64,000 nucleotides of DNA from JABDGM01 sp046349975 (GTDB lineage Bacteria > Planctomycetota > Planctomycetia > Pirellulales > Lacipirellulaceae). Location: positions 62,001 through 126,000 of the forward strand of contig JAXMBH010000007.1 in assembly GCA_046349975.1 (NCBI GenBank). Direction: 5' to 3'. Position numbers and translations under genes: made by a program. The stretch's first letter is position 1. Each line of letters starts with the position of its first letter. The notes beneath the pieces were generated by a model. It ran no database searches and was not told the origin of the DNA. It saw only the letters and a program-made list of their open reading frames with translations. This document shows positions 46,333 to 54,782 of this stretch, in pieces.

Positions 46333-47898
46333 ATGAGTGCGCCGCGAATTTTTTGGAAACTGTTGACCGCAACTGCGGGCTTGAACTTTGTAGCAGCGGT
46401 GGTTGTCGGCATCGTTCTTTCGGTGGCCCTGCAGGAAGAAGTTGCAGAACCGACCGTTATGCGGCGTTGGGTCTGGTCGCTGATATTTGGTGAGACGGCC
46501 TTCGTATTTGCGCTGAGCTACGTTCTGATTCGCCGCATTGTGCGGCCCATTGGCGCGCTCAATCGAGCGGCGGCCAAGCTAGCTGCAGGCGACTACGAGC
46601 ATCGCGTCTATATGCTCAATCGCGACGAACTCGGCACACTTGCCGGCACACTCAACCGCGTGAGCGAGTCGTTGGGGCATCGGATGACCCAACTCAGCCA
46701 GACCGCCGCGCGGCAATCGACCGTGCTGGGCGGCATGATCGAGGGCGTCATCGCCGTGGACGCCCGCGAGCGAATCGTGCTGGCGAATGCGGCGGCAGGG
46801 CGAATGTATGGGTTTCGCCCGGTGGAGGCGGAAGGGCGACCGCTGTTGGAGGTCATCCGCAATCATGCGCTGCATGCAGCAGTGGCGACGAGCCTTGAGA
46901 CCGGTGAGCCGCAGCGGTTCGAATCGCTACGGTTGCCGACGAAGAAGTGCGATGTCGATATTCACGTACAGCCGCTGCCGGGAGAGCCATGCCCGGGCGT
47001 CGTGCTCGTGTTCCACGATACGACCGAGCTGCGGCGGCTGGAAGCGATTCGCCGCGACTTCATGGCGAATGTATCGCATGAACTCAAAACGCCGTTGAGC
47101 TCGATCAAGGCCTATGCCGAGACACTACGAAGCGGTGATACGGACCCGGAGATTACGACGCGATTCTTGGGGCGAATTGAAGAGCAAGCGGATCGGCTCA
47201 ATAGTCTCATACTCGATATGCTAATGTTGGCGCGGATCGAGTCGGCGCATCAATCGTTTGAGATTGCACCGGTGGACGTAACCGAAGTGGTGCAAGCGTG
47301 CATTGAAGCCCAGCGTCCGGCGGCGGAATCGAAGCACATCCAGCTTGCCATCGATCGTAATGGTTCGGCGGATTGCCGGCCGCGCGTTCGGGCAGATCGC
47401 GAGGCGCTGCGCGAGATTGTGGATAATCTTGTCGACAATGCGATCAAGTATACGCCGGACGGCGGGCGAGTTACGGTTTCGTGGACGAGAGAGGAGCTGG
47501 GAGCAAGGAGCGAGGAGCGAGGAACGAGGAGTAAGAATCCAAGGCCGAACAAAGAACAGCCACCATCAAGCATGCCTGTTTCGTTCCCAGTCCGCAGCCC
47601 CCAGCCCCCGGCTCGTGCCTCCGCCATCAACTCTCAAGCTTCGATCCTCCACCTCTGCATCTCCGATACGGGCATCGGCATCAAGCCGCAGGACCAGGAT
47701 CGGATCTTCGAGCGGTTCTATCGGGTCGACAAAGCCCGGTCGCGAGAGCTCGGCGGCACGGGGCTTGGTCTTTCCATCGTGAAGCATCTCGCGCAGGCGC
47801 TCGGCGGCGAAATTTCGGTCGCCAGCGCGCCAGGGCAGGGCAGCACGTTTACCGTGAAGCTGCCGCTGGACAGTGTGGCGTCAAATGACCAGTCCTGA
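46333..47898 (+). CDS. phoR: PhoR-like sensor histidine kinase
   Basis: A 521-residue kinase: two membrane helices (about 10-32 and 47-65), HAMP (to 115), PAS (about 125-235), HisKA with phosphoacceptor H249 in FMANVSHELKTPLSS, and HATPase with N-box LREIVDNLVDNAIKYTPDGG, G1 DTGIGI (445-450) and G2 GTGLGLSIVKHLAQ. Between the strand VTVSW and the G1 box lies an in-frame insert of about 50 residues (385-437) encoded by a dispersed repeat. The insert enlarges a loop of the ATP-binding domain and may leave activity intact. The PAS-HisKA layout and the pst-phoB operon 4.5 kb downstream suggest it senses phosphate status. ATG 46333 starts the first helix. Confidence 0.82.
   Translation: MSAPRIFWKLLTATAGLNFVAAVVVGIVLSVALQEEVAEPTVMRRWVWSLIFGETAFVFALSYVLIRRIVRPIGALNRAAAKLAAGDYEHRVYMLNRDELGTLAGTLNRVSESLGHRMTQLSQTAARQSTVLGGMIEGVIAVDARERIVLANAAAGRMYGFRPVEAEGRPLLEVIRNHALHAAVATSLETGEPQRFESLRLPTKKCDVDIHVQPLPGEPCPGVVLVFHDTTELRRLEAIRRDFMANVSHELKTPLSSIKAYAETLRSGDTDPEITTRFLGRIEEQADRLNSLILDMLMLARIESAHQSFEIAPVDVTEVVQACIEAQRPAAESKHIQLAIDRNGSADCRPRVRADREALREIVDNLVDNAIKYTPDGGRVTVSWTREELGARSEERGTRSKNPRPNKEQPPSSMPVSFPVRSPQPPARASAINSQASILHLCISDTGIGIKPQDQDRIFERFYRVDKARSRELGGTGLGLSIVKHLAQALGGEISVASAPGQGSTFTVKLPLDSVASNDQS
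47485..47643. repeat. In-frame repeat element in the PhoR-like kinase
   Basis: This stretch of about 159 bases contains GGAGCAAGGAGCGAGGAGCG and GAGGAACGAGG words, and ends in CAGCCCCCAGCCCCCGGC words. The same two word types bound the insert at 28440-28565 in the WD40 kinase gene. It reads as ELGARSEERGTRSK...PVRSPQPPARAS, with no stop codon. Confidence 0.75.
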
Positions 47899-48034
47899 GA
47901 TGGTTGATTGAAACCGCTCAGTTGTGGGGGCCACAGCCTCCGCGGCTGCACCGAGTCGGCGAGTGCTCCCATTTTTGCTAGACCGGTGCCATAATAGCCG
48001 CCGCTATTCGTTGGTGTCTCGACGGGAGTTTTCC

Positions 48035-49666
48035 ATGCTTGATGAACAGCAGATGAGGATCGCGCGGCGAGGGTGGATCGCAGTTTTTACATTTCTTGGA
48101 GCACTTGCGGCTTGGATGATGGCCACATCGGCGAGCGCGCAAATCGAGATTACCGAGATCATGTTCAATCCAATCGTGGAGGATACTTGGGAATGGGTCG
48201 AGGTGAGGAATACGACTTCGGAGCCCGTCGATATGAATGGTTGGGTATTCGATGATGATGACGATTCGAAAATCGGCACGGCAAATATCCTCGCCACGAA
48301 CGGCAATACGATCGTGCCGGCCGGCGGCGTGGCCGTGCTATACAACGGCACTGCGCTCGGGTTCGATTCCACCAGGTTCACGAACGCGTGGGGTTCCGGC
48401 ATTACGTTGATTCCGGTCAGCAGTTTCACCAGGCTCACTGCCGACGATGCGATCGGTCTCTGGAGCACGCACAAGAACTACGACGACGACAATCTTGATC
48501 CGAACTCCCAACCGCGGCGGACGTTTGGACATGCCGTCGCCAGCGTGAATTTTGCGACGACCAACGGCTATCCGGCTACCGGCGACGGTAAGACCATCGC
48601 GTGGCGCGGAACTGGAAGCATTGCGAGCGGAGCCAATTGGCGCTTGAGTGCGTTCGGCGCGCTCGGCGCTCGCGTGAGCATGCAGACGACGCTTCCTGGT
48701 GCGCCGCTGAACAACGTAAATGATCGGGGCACGCCGGGAACGGTGCCCGGTGGCGGGGCGCGAAGTGGTTTGGTGGTGTCGGAACTGATGTATGATCCCG
48801 CTTCTGCCGACCCTACGTGGGAATGGATCGAAATTGTCAATAACACGGGTTCGCTTATCGACTTCAACGCAACGCCCTATGTATTGGATGACGACGACGA
48901 CACGCCGCTCACATCGGCGAATGTAAACTCGGGGGCCATTGCGGCAGGTGGGGTTGGCGTCTTGTTCAATGCGAGCGGGACGGGCACCACGCTAGAGAAC
49001 ATGAAGGCGGCTTGGGGAGAAAGCGTCAATTTCATTCCCGTGAATCTGTGGACGGAACTTGCGAACGGCGGCGACTCGATTGCTCTGTGGAACAGCTTCG
49101 CGGCTTATGACTCGGAGCCCAAGTCGATATCGTCGCCACGACGGACCATGAACCATGCGGTGGCGGTCGTGGCGTACGACAGTGGCGGCGCGGCGGGATG
49201 GCCGAGCGCGAACAACGCGGCATCGATCTTCATGCCTAACCTCACGTCGGATCCCGCGATTGGGTCAAGTTGGACGCGATCGAGCAGCGCAAATAGTGGG
49301 GCTCCGCAGCCGGTGCTGTCGGAAGTGATCGATCACCCCGGCGGCGATGTGGGCAGCCCCGGCTATGTACCAGGTACGGCAGTTGTGGTTAGCGGCGACT
49401 ACAACGGCAACGGCGTGGTCGATGGAGCAGACTACATTCTGTGGCGACATGCGTTCGCAACCGCGACCGCGCTGCCGCGCGATACGACGCCGGGATCGGT
49501 CTCGATTGCCGATTACGACCTGTGGCGGGCAAATTTCGGGCGAACGGCGACGAGTGGCGCAGGCCTCGAAGCCGCGAGCGTACCGGAGCCAAGTGGCACG
49601 ATGCTGCTGGCAGTGGTGGGGCTGTTCGTCGCGCTTAACAGACGATCGACGCCAATCTCCAAATAG
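48035..49666 (+). CDS. Lamin-tail-domain PEP-CTERM protein
   Basis: A 543-residue exported protein. Signal peptide IAVFTFLGALAAWMMATSASAQ, then two lamin tail domains: IEITEIMFNPIVEDTWEWVEVRN with a following DMNGWVFDDDDD stretch, and LVVSELMYDPASADPTWEWIEIVNN with LIDFNATPYVLDDDDD. The second half ends with GDYNGNGVVDGADYILWR and VSIADYDLWRANFG (dockerin-like) and VPEPSGTMLLAVVGLFVALNRRS (PEP-CTERM). The tail suggests sorting to the envelope by an exosortase. Function of extracellular lamin tail domains in bacteria is unclear, often linked to nucleases or adhesion. I use ATG 48035 (MLDEQQMRIARRGW). Confidence 0.82.
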   Translation: MLDEQQMRIARRGWIAVFTFLGALAAWMMATSASAQIEITEIMFNPIVEDTWEWVEVRNTTSEPVDMNGWVFDDDDDSKIGTANILATNGNTIVPAGGVAVLYNGTALGFDSTRFTNAWGSGITLIPVSSFTRLTADDAIGLWSTHKNYDDDNLDPNSQPRRTFGHAVASVNFATTNGYPATGDGKTIAWRGTGSIASGANWRLSAFGALGARVSMQTTLPGAPLNNVNDRGTPGTVPGGGARSGLVVSELMYDPASADPTWEWIEIVNNTGSLIDFNATPYVLDDDDDTPLTSANVNSGAIAAGGVGVLFNASGTGTTLENMKAAWGESVNFIPVNLWTELANGGDSIALWNSFAAYDSEPKSISSPRRTMNHAVAVVAYDSGGAAGWPSANNAASIFMPNLTSDPAIGSSWTRSSSANSGAPQPVLSEVIDHPGGDVGSPGYVPGTAVVVSGDYNGNGVVDGADYILWRHAFATATALPRDTTPGSVSIADYDLWRANFGRTATSGAGLEAASVPEPSGTMLLAVVGLFVALNRRSTPISK

Positions 49667-49684
49667 CCCAGCCCTCTAGCTGGG
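49663..49684. repeat. ATAGCCCAGCCC palindromic element, copy 4
   Basis: A shortened copy of the dispersed palindrome (ATAGCCCAGCCCTCTAGCTGGG), overlapping the stop of the lamin-tail gene. Confidence 0.5.
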
Positions 49685-50076
49685 AGACTTGCCAAGACAA
49701 CCGCGCCGTGCCGCTCACAACTTGCGACCAGCACGTGGCTTCAGCTTTGTTTCAGATTAGTCGCGGGCGCCAGTTCGCGGTTGGTGGCCGATTTCAGATG
49801 TCGATCGGTAGGCGTGCAGGAACTGCGTTCGCAGATGATGCAGATGTTCGCTGACAGGATTGGATGATTGTCGGAAGTTGACCAAGACGTCGCACAAATA
49901 GTTCGCGAGAACAGAATCGGTGGTCCTTCGTCGGTGTTTGTTCGCGACATTCGCGGTCAATTCATCTCGTGCGGGCCGCCCGTTCGGCCGACAAAATTGG
50001 GGCTCGTGCTGCGGTTGGCATCTGCCTATGATGGGTGGCTCGGCACTACTATACTAGGGTTGCCGACTCCCACCTT
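49667..50076. other. Intergenic region upstream of the ClC gene
   Basis: A 410-base gap. It begins with the palindromic element described above. The rest shows no credible gene; several short frames on both strands lack homology. The ClC promoter should lie in the AT-rich 3' part, near 50030-50060. Confidence 0.45.
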
Positions 50077-51984
50077 ATGCCCTCTGACATTCCACCATCG
50101 CAAGAAGCTCTGCCGCCGGCAGTTGTGGGCGATAGCGTGCCCGTTTCACCGGCCTTGGAATTGGTGGCAGACGCTGCGCAAGTGCCGACCGAGCCAGTAC
50201 TTGTGGATTGGCGGGTCGTGCAGATTTCGCTGCTCTCGATTGTCCTGGGGGCCACCGCCGCGGGTGTTTCGGTGGTGTTTATTCGGCTGATCGCGTTGGT
50301 CACGAACGTGGCGTTCTTCCAGCGGATTTCGCTCGAAATGGTGCCGCCATCGCAAAATCAGCTGGGGCTGGGGATGATTGCCGTGCCAATCGTTGGCGGG
50401 CTAATTGTGGGCTTCATCGCCCGCTATGGTTCGAAGGCAATCCGCGGGCACGGTATTCCCGAAGCCATGGACCAGGTGCTGCGGAACGAGAGCCGAATTC
50501 CGGTGCGCGTGACGCTGCTCAAGCCGCTCTCGGCGGCGGTTGCCATTGGCACCGGTGGACCGTTCGGCGCGGAAGGGCCGATCATCGCGACCGGCGGCGC
50601 GCTGGGTTCGTTGTTTGGTCAGATTCTCAGTACCACGGCACAAGAACGGAAGACGCTGCTTGCCGCTGGGGCTGCGGCCGGCATGGCGGCGACGTTTGAC
50701 AGTCCGGTGTCGGCCGTGCTGCTGGCGATCGAGTTGTTGCTGTTTGAATATCGTGCGCGGTCAATCATTCCCGTCGCGCTCGCGAGTGCGACCGCGGCCG
50801 GCATTCACATTGCTGTCGAAGGTTCGCAAGGCATCTTCGCGATGCCGCACGTTGCGGCGCCGACGCTGTTGGGGCTGGCGTTCTATGCGGCATTAGGCTG
50901 CCTGATGGGCGCAATCGCGGTCTGCATCACGCGGCTCATCTACACGCTCGAAGATGGCTTCGAAGAGCGGATGCCGATGCACTGGATGTGGTGGCCGGCC
51001 ATCGGCGCGATTGCGGTGGGTGTGGTCGGTTACTTCGAGCCGCGGACGCTGGGCGTTGGCTATGCCAATATCTCCAATAGTCTTTCAGGAAATATTGCGG
51101 CAAGCGCAGCGCTCGGGCTCGGCTTGATGAAGCTCATTTCGTGGTCGATTTCCCTCTCCAGTGGAACATCGGGCGGCACGCTCGCGCCGTTGTGCACGAT
51201 CGGCGGCGCGCTCGGTTTTGCGATCGGGTCGGCGGTGATTGCCCTCTGGCCGGGGTTGGGTGCCGATGCACGCGTGGCGGCGCTGGTGGGCATGGCCGCG
51301 CTATTTGGCGGGGCGTCGCGGGCGTTTTTGGCGTCGGCCGTGTTCGCCTATGAGACGACGCTCGAGCCGATGGGCCTGTTGCCGCTGCTGGTGGGATGCA
51401 CGACATCGTACCTCGTGAGTTGCCTCATGATGCGGCACACGCTGATGACTGAGAAGATCGCGCGGCGAGGCATTCGGCCGCCGACCGAGTATGTGGCTGA
51501 CATGCTCGACCAGATTCTAGTGCGCGAGTTCGCGACGCCGAATGTTGTAGCCTTGCAGGCGGGGGAACGGGTCGAACGCGTACGCGAGTGGCTTGCGGCG
51601 GGAAGCGCCGACAGCCGGCATCAGGGCTATCCGGTGCTCGATGCAAATCGCGTGCTTGTGGGTGTGCTGACGCCAGCCGATATCAACGACCCGCAGGTGC
51701 TCGCGAGCTCTTTCATTCGCGATCTCATCCAGCGGCCGCCGAAGTTTGTGTATGACGATACGAGTGTGCGGCAGGCGGCCGAGCACATGGCCAACCACGG
51801 CATCGGGCGGTTACCGGTGATGTCACGAGCGAATCCGCCGCAGTTGGTTGGCATTCTCACGCGCAGCGACGTCGTGAACGCGTTTCGGCGCACGTCCGAG
51901 CAGCATCGCCGCGCGGAACCGACGATTCGCTTCGGCGCCGCAGCCCGCGCGTGGCGAAACGGACGGAAGCCCACGGCGGGCTGA
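50077..51984 (+). CDS. ClC-family chloride channel/antiporter with CBS domains
   Basis: A 635-residue membrane protein with ten or more helices. ClC signatures: RGHGIPEA (123-130, corresponding to the GSGIP filter region), GTGGPFGAEGPI (158-169, with the external Glu at 166), and SWSISLSSGTSGGTLAP (the third filter region). The last 170 residues contain two CBS domains (EFATPNVVALQAGERVERVREWL; FIRDLIQRPPKFVYDDTSVRQAA with GIGRLPVM), which usually bind nucleotides. ATG 50077 is preferred to the upstream GTG, as the region between lacks signal character. Proton-coupled exchange or channel function cannot be decided; an internal proton-Glu was not located. Confidence 0.9.
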   Translation: MPSDIPPSQEALPPAVVGDSVPVSPALELVADAAQVPTEPVLVDWRVVQISLLSIVLGATAAGVSVVFIRLIALVTNVAFFQRISLEMVPPSQNQLGLGMIAVPIVGGLIVGFIARYGSKAIRGHGIPEAMDQVLRNESRIPVRVTLLKPLSAAVAIGTGGPFGAEGPIIATGGALGSLFGQILSTTAQERKTLLAAGAAAGMAATFDSPVSAVLLAIELLLFEYRARSIIPVALASATAAGIHIAVEGSQGIFAMPHVAAPTLLGLAFYAALGCLMGAIAVCITRLIYTLEDGFEERMPMHWMWWPAIGAIAVGVVGYFEPRTLGVGYANISNSLSGNIAASAALGLGLMKLISWSISLSSGTSGGTLAPLCTIGGALGFAIGSAVIALWPGLGADARVAALVGMAALFGGASRAFLASAVFAYETTLEPMGLLPLLVGCTTSYLVSCLMMRHTLMTEKIARRGIRPPTEYVADMLDQILVREFATPNVVALQAGERVERVREWLAAGSADSRHQGYPVLDANRVLVGVLTPADINDPQVLASSFIRDLIQRPPKFVYDDTSVRQAAEHMANHGIGRLPVMSRANPPQLVGILTRSDVVNAFRRTSEQHRRAEPTIRFGAAARAWRNGRKPTAG

Positions 51985-51999
51985 TCCGTACGCTCCATT

Positions 52000-52180
52000 G
52001 CGGGTGGCGGGCGCAAAGGCTTCCGGATGCCCGCAATGTGAACCTGCGGATGGCAGGGGCAGAGGCTTTGCGATGCGCCAGAACGTGAACCTGTGGGTGG
52101 CTGGGAAGAGGCTTTGCGATGCCCCAGAACGTGAGCCTGCGGGTGGCTGGGGCAGAGGCTTTGCGATGCCCCAGACCTGG
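52000..52180. repeat. Four tandem 46-47-bp imperfect repeats
   Basis: Units start at 52000, 52046, 52093 and 52139, each containing GGTGGC(T/G)GGG and AGAGGCTTTGCGATGCCCCAG-like words. They fill the first half of the 412-base gap between the ClC gene and pstS; the second half (52181-52396) holds the Pho-box candidate and no gene. Confidence 0.8.
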
Positions 52181-52339
52181 GATTGGAGTAGCGGGACTAG
52201 GTTGCGGCTGTCGCGCGATTGGTGATTGAGCCATTTCGAGCGGCGGGAGCGGACACCCTGGCTCGCTGGGGGGTAAGGTGTGTATCACTTACGCAATCGG
52301 AATGCACAAACTGCGTAGGCTAGAGGTTTTCTTCCTTTC

Positions 52340-52356
52340 TTAACACGGTCTTCACA
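52340..52356 (+). promoter_or_regulatory. Pho-box-like direct repeat upstream of pstS
   Basis: TTAACA (52340-52345) and TTCACA (52351-52356) are separated by 5 bases, the 11-bp spacing and sequence (TT(A/C/T)ACA) of the PhoP box of Bacillus. A weaker third repeat (CCTTAACC) follows. It lies 41 bases upstream of the pstS ATG. Binding by the phoB product encoded in the same operon is inference. Confidence 0.55.
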
Positions 52357-52396
52357 CTCGTTCCTTAACCTATCGCGTGAAAGGGACGGGCATCGG

Positions 52397-53500
52397 ATGG
52401 CTCCGATTGTGAAAGACCAGCGCACTCGTCGAGGCGGATCAATCGCCGCGATCGCGGGCGCGCTCTTCGCAATCGTCATGCTGCCCGCAATCACTTTCGG
52501 CGCAACTCGGCTGCAAGGTGCAGGCGCTTCGTTTCCCGCGCCGTTCTATAAGCGACTGGTCGTGGTCTACCAGGGCCTGCATCCCGATGTGCTGATCGAC
52601 TACCAGTCGATCGGCTCCGGCGGCGGCATTCGGGCGATCACCGATAAGACCGTGCATTTCTGTGCGTCGGATGCCCCGATGGGCAAGAAGGAACTCGCGG
52701 CCGTCGGCGGCGACGACAAGATGGTCGAGTTCCCCGCGTGTGCGGGTGGCATCGTACCGATTTTCAACGTGCCGGGCATCGACTCGCCGCTCAAGTTCAG
52801 CGGCGAACTGCTGGCTGATATCTATCTCGGCAAGGTGAGCCAGTGGAACGACCCGGCGATCGTGAAACTCAATCCCGGCGTGCGGCTACCCGATCTGTTC
52901 ATCACGCCCGTGTGGCGCACCGATGGTTCGGGCACGAATTTTATTTTTACGAGCTATCTCACCACGCAGTCGCAGGACTTCGCGTTCACCGTCGGCATGG
53001 GCAAGCAAGTCCAGTGGCCGTTCGGGCAGGGCGGCAAGGGCAACGAGGGTGTCACGGCCGTCGTGCAGCAAGTGGAAGGCAGTGTCGGCTACGTAGAGCA
53101 AAGCTACGCCGACAACAACCACCTGGTGAATGGCATTGTGGAGAACAAAGCCGGCAAGTTCGTGCGAGCGACGCCGGCGGCGATTTCGAAGGCTGGCGCG
53201 AGCGCCGACTTCCCGAAGAGCGGCACGCTGCTTGCCGCAGATATTTGGAATCAGCCGGGTGAGAAGGCGTATCCGATCGCATCGTTCACCTACGTCATTG
53301 TGTACAAGGACATGCGGAATCTGCCGAGCGAGAAGGCGGCGCAAGATTTGGCCGGCTTTCTCTGGTGGGCGACGCACGAAGGCCAGCGGTACGCGCCCGA
53401 GTTGGGTTACGCACCGCTCGCGCCGGAAGTGGTGAACAAGGTCGAGGCAGCGCTCAAGACGCTGAACTATAAGGGTGCGCCGCTCAAGGTCGGAGAATAA
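52397..53500 (+). CDS. pstS: Phosphate ABC transporter substrate-binding protein PstS
   Basis: A 367-residue periplasmic phosphate-binding protein. Signal peptide (SIAAIAGALFAIVMLPAITFGA) followed by RLQGAGASFPAPFYKRLV, the characteristic PstS start, then DYQSIGSGGGIRAITDKTVHFCASDAPM (SGSG-type loops binding phosphate), WRTDGSGTNFIFTSYL and VQQVEGSVGYVEQSYA. It is first in the pstSCAB-phoU-phoB operon. A Pho-box-like repeat precedes it, and an inverted repeat follows it before pstC, which should leave pstS the most abundant transcript. Confidence is high. Confidence 0.96.
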   Translation: MAPIVKDQRTRRGGSIAAIAGALFAIVMLPAITFGATRLQGAGASFPAPFYKRLVVVYQGLHPDVLIDYQSIGSGGGIRAITDKTVHFCASDAPMGKKELAAVGGDDKMVEFPACAGGIVPIFNVPGIDSPLKFSGELLADIYLGKVSQWNDPAIVKLNPGVRLPDLFITPVWRTDGSGTNFIFTSYLTTQSQDFAFTVGMGKQVQWPFGQGGKGNEGVTAVVQQVEGSVGYVEQSYADNNHLVNGIVENKAGKFVRATPAAISKAGASADFPKSGTLLAADIWNQPGEKAYPIASFTYVIVYKDMRNLPSEKAAQDLAGFLWWATHEGQRYAPELGYAPLAPEVVNKVEAALKTLNYKGAPLKVGE

Positions 53501-53502
53501 CC

Positions 53503-53566
53503 GTAGCTGAATTCGCAAGAACTCAGTCGCACTGCCGCCAGACGGAATTCTTGCGAATTCCGCTAC
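53503..53566. repeat. Inverted repeat of the GAATTCGCAAGAA family, copy 2
   Basis: GTAGCTGAATTCGCAAGAA (53503-53521) pairs with TTCTTGCGAATTCCGCTAC (53548-53566) with one mismatch. The same family lies after glyS (8469-8529). Between pstS and pstC such a hairpin can lower read-through and stabilise the pstS mRNA. Confidence 0.75.
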
Positions 53567-53595
53567 GAAGCAAGAAGGTCGCTACGAAGAGAAGT

Positions 53596-54720
53596 ATGTC
53601 ACAAGCCAATCCAGCGATCGGCGCGAACGTTGACCTGCCGCCGGCCGGCGCGCCGGCCCGGTCGCTCGAGCGCCGCGAAGGGCGCATCACGAGCGACATG
53701 GTGCTTGCGATGTTCGCGCGGTTCGGGGCCATCAGCGTCATTGCGATGCTCGCCGTGCTGTTCGCCGTGCTCGCTTATGCGGCCTGGCCGAGCATTCGCG
53801 CATATGGCGTGAGCTTCCTTTACACGACACAGTGGCGGCCGGGCGACAGCGTGCCAGCCCGCGGCAGCGACGGCAAGGTGCTCGTCGAGAATGGCAAGGT
53901 CGTGATGGAGTCGGTGAAGCCGGTTTTCGGCGTGTTGCCGGCGGTGTACGGCACGGCGGTGAGCTCGCTGCTGGCGCTCGTGTTTGCGGTGCCGCTGAGT
54001 TTTGGCACGGCGTTGTACTTAGTGCGACTGAGTTCGCCGCGAATGGCTGGGACGGTGTCGTTTCTCGTCGAGTTTCTGGCGGCAATTCCTTCTATTGCTT
54101 ACGGCATGTGGGGATTGTTCGTCCTCGCGCCGTTTTTGCAGCATGTGGTTGAGCCGCTCCTGCGGAGCTTTGTCGGCTGGGTCCCCGGCATCGGCTCTTG
54201 GCTCTTCACCGAAACGGCCATGCGCGGCGACCAAGTGCTCACACGGCCGATCGCGCTCACGGGTCGCGACATGTTCTGCGGCGGCCTGGTGCTCGCGATC
54301 ATGATCCTGCCGATCATCACGGCAATCAGTCGCGACGTACTCCGCTCGGTGCCGCGCTCGCAAATTGAAGGAACGCTCGCACTTGGCGCCACATGGTGGC
54401 AAAGCTCGTGGGAGATGCTCAGTTATTCTCGTTCGGCACTCTTCGGGGCCGTGATGCTCGGCCTCGCTCGGGCGGCCGGCGAAACGATGGCGATCACAAT
54501 GGTGATTGGAAATACGAACCGCATTCATGCGTCACTGTTTGCACCAGCGCAGACGATGTCGAGCTTGTTGGCGAATGAGTTTGCCGAGGCCAGTACTGAG
54601 CTGCATCGGGCGGCACTGGCGGAAGTCGCATTGATTCTGCTGGTGATGTCACTGATCTTCAACATTACGGCCCGCTGGCTCGTGGTGGGCAAACGCAATC
54701 AACCGTCGACGGCGAATTAA
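53596..54720 (+). CDS. pstC: Phosphate ABC transporter permease PstC
   Basis: A 374-residue permease. Predicted membrane helices start at FARFGAISVIAMLAVLFAVLAYAAW; the family blocks VYGTAVSSLLALVFAVPLSFGTALYLV, EFLAAIPSIAYGMWGLFVLAPF and the ABC permease loop ISRDVLRSVPRSQIEGTLALGATWWQS (EAA-like) are clear. A periplasmic loop of about 25 residues (YTTQWRPGDSVPARGSDGKV) after the first helix is longer than in E. coli. ATG 53596 (MSQANPAIGANVDLPPAG) is used; the sequence before is the dispersed repeat. It pairs with PstA and the PstB ATPase. Confidence 0.94.
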   Translation: MSQANPAIGANVDLPPAGAPARSLERREGRITSDMVLAMFARFGAISVIAMLAVLFAVLAYAAWPSIRAYGVSFLYTTQWRPGDSVPARGSDGKVLVENGKVVMESVKPVFGVLPAVYGTAVSSLLALVFAVPLSFGTALYLVRLSSPRMAGTVSFLVEFLAAIPSIAYGMWGLFVLAPFLQHVVEPLLRSFVGWVPGIGSWLFTETAMRGDQVLTRPIALTGRDMFCGGLVLAIMILPIITAISRDVLRSVPRSQIEGTLALGATWWQSSWEMLSYSRSALFGAVMLGLARAAGETMAITMVIGNTNRIHASLFAPAQTMSSLLANEFAEASTELHRAALAEVALILLVMSLIFNITARWLVVGKRNQPSTAN

Positions 54721-54782
54721 CGTAGGACGCTGGAAATCGTTCACTTCAGAAGTAAGGAATCGGATAGTTATAGAAAGCACGT

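Noticed and set aside
52000..52180. Possible CRISPR array.
   Set aside because: Units of 46-47 bases are contiguous and diverge along their whole length; there is no repeat-spacer alternation.
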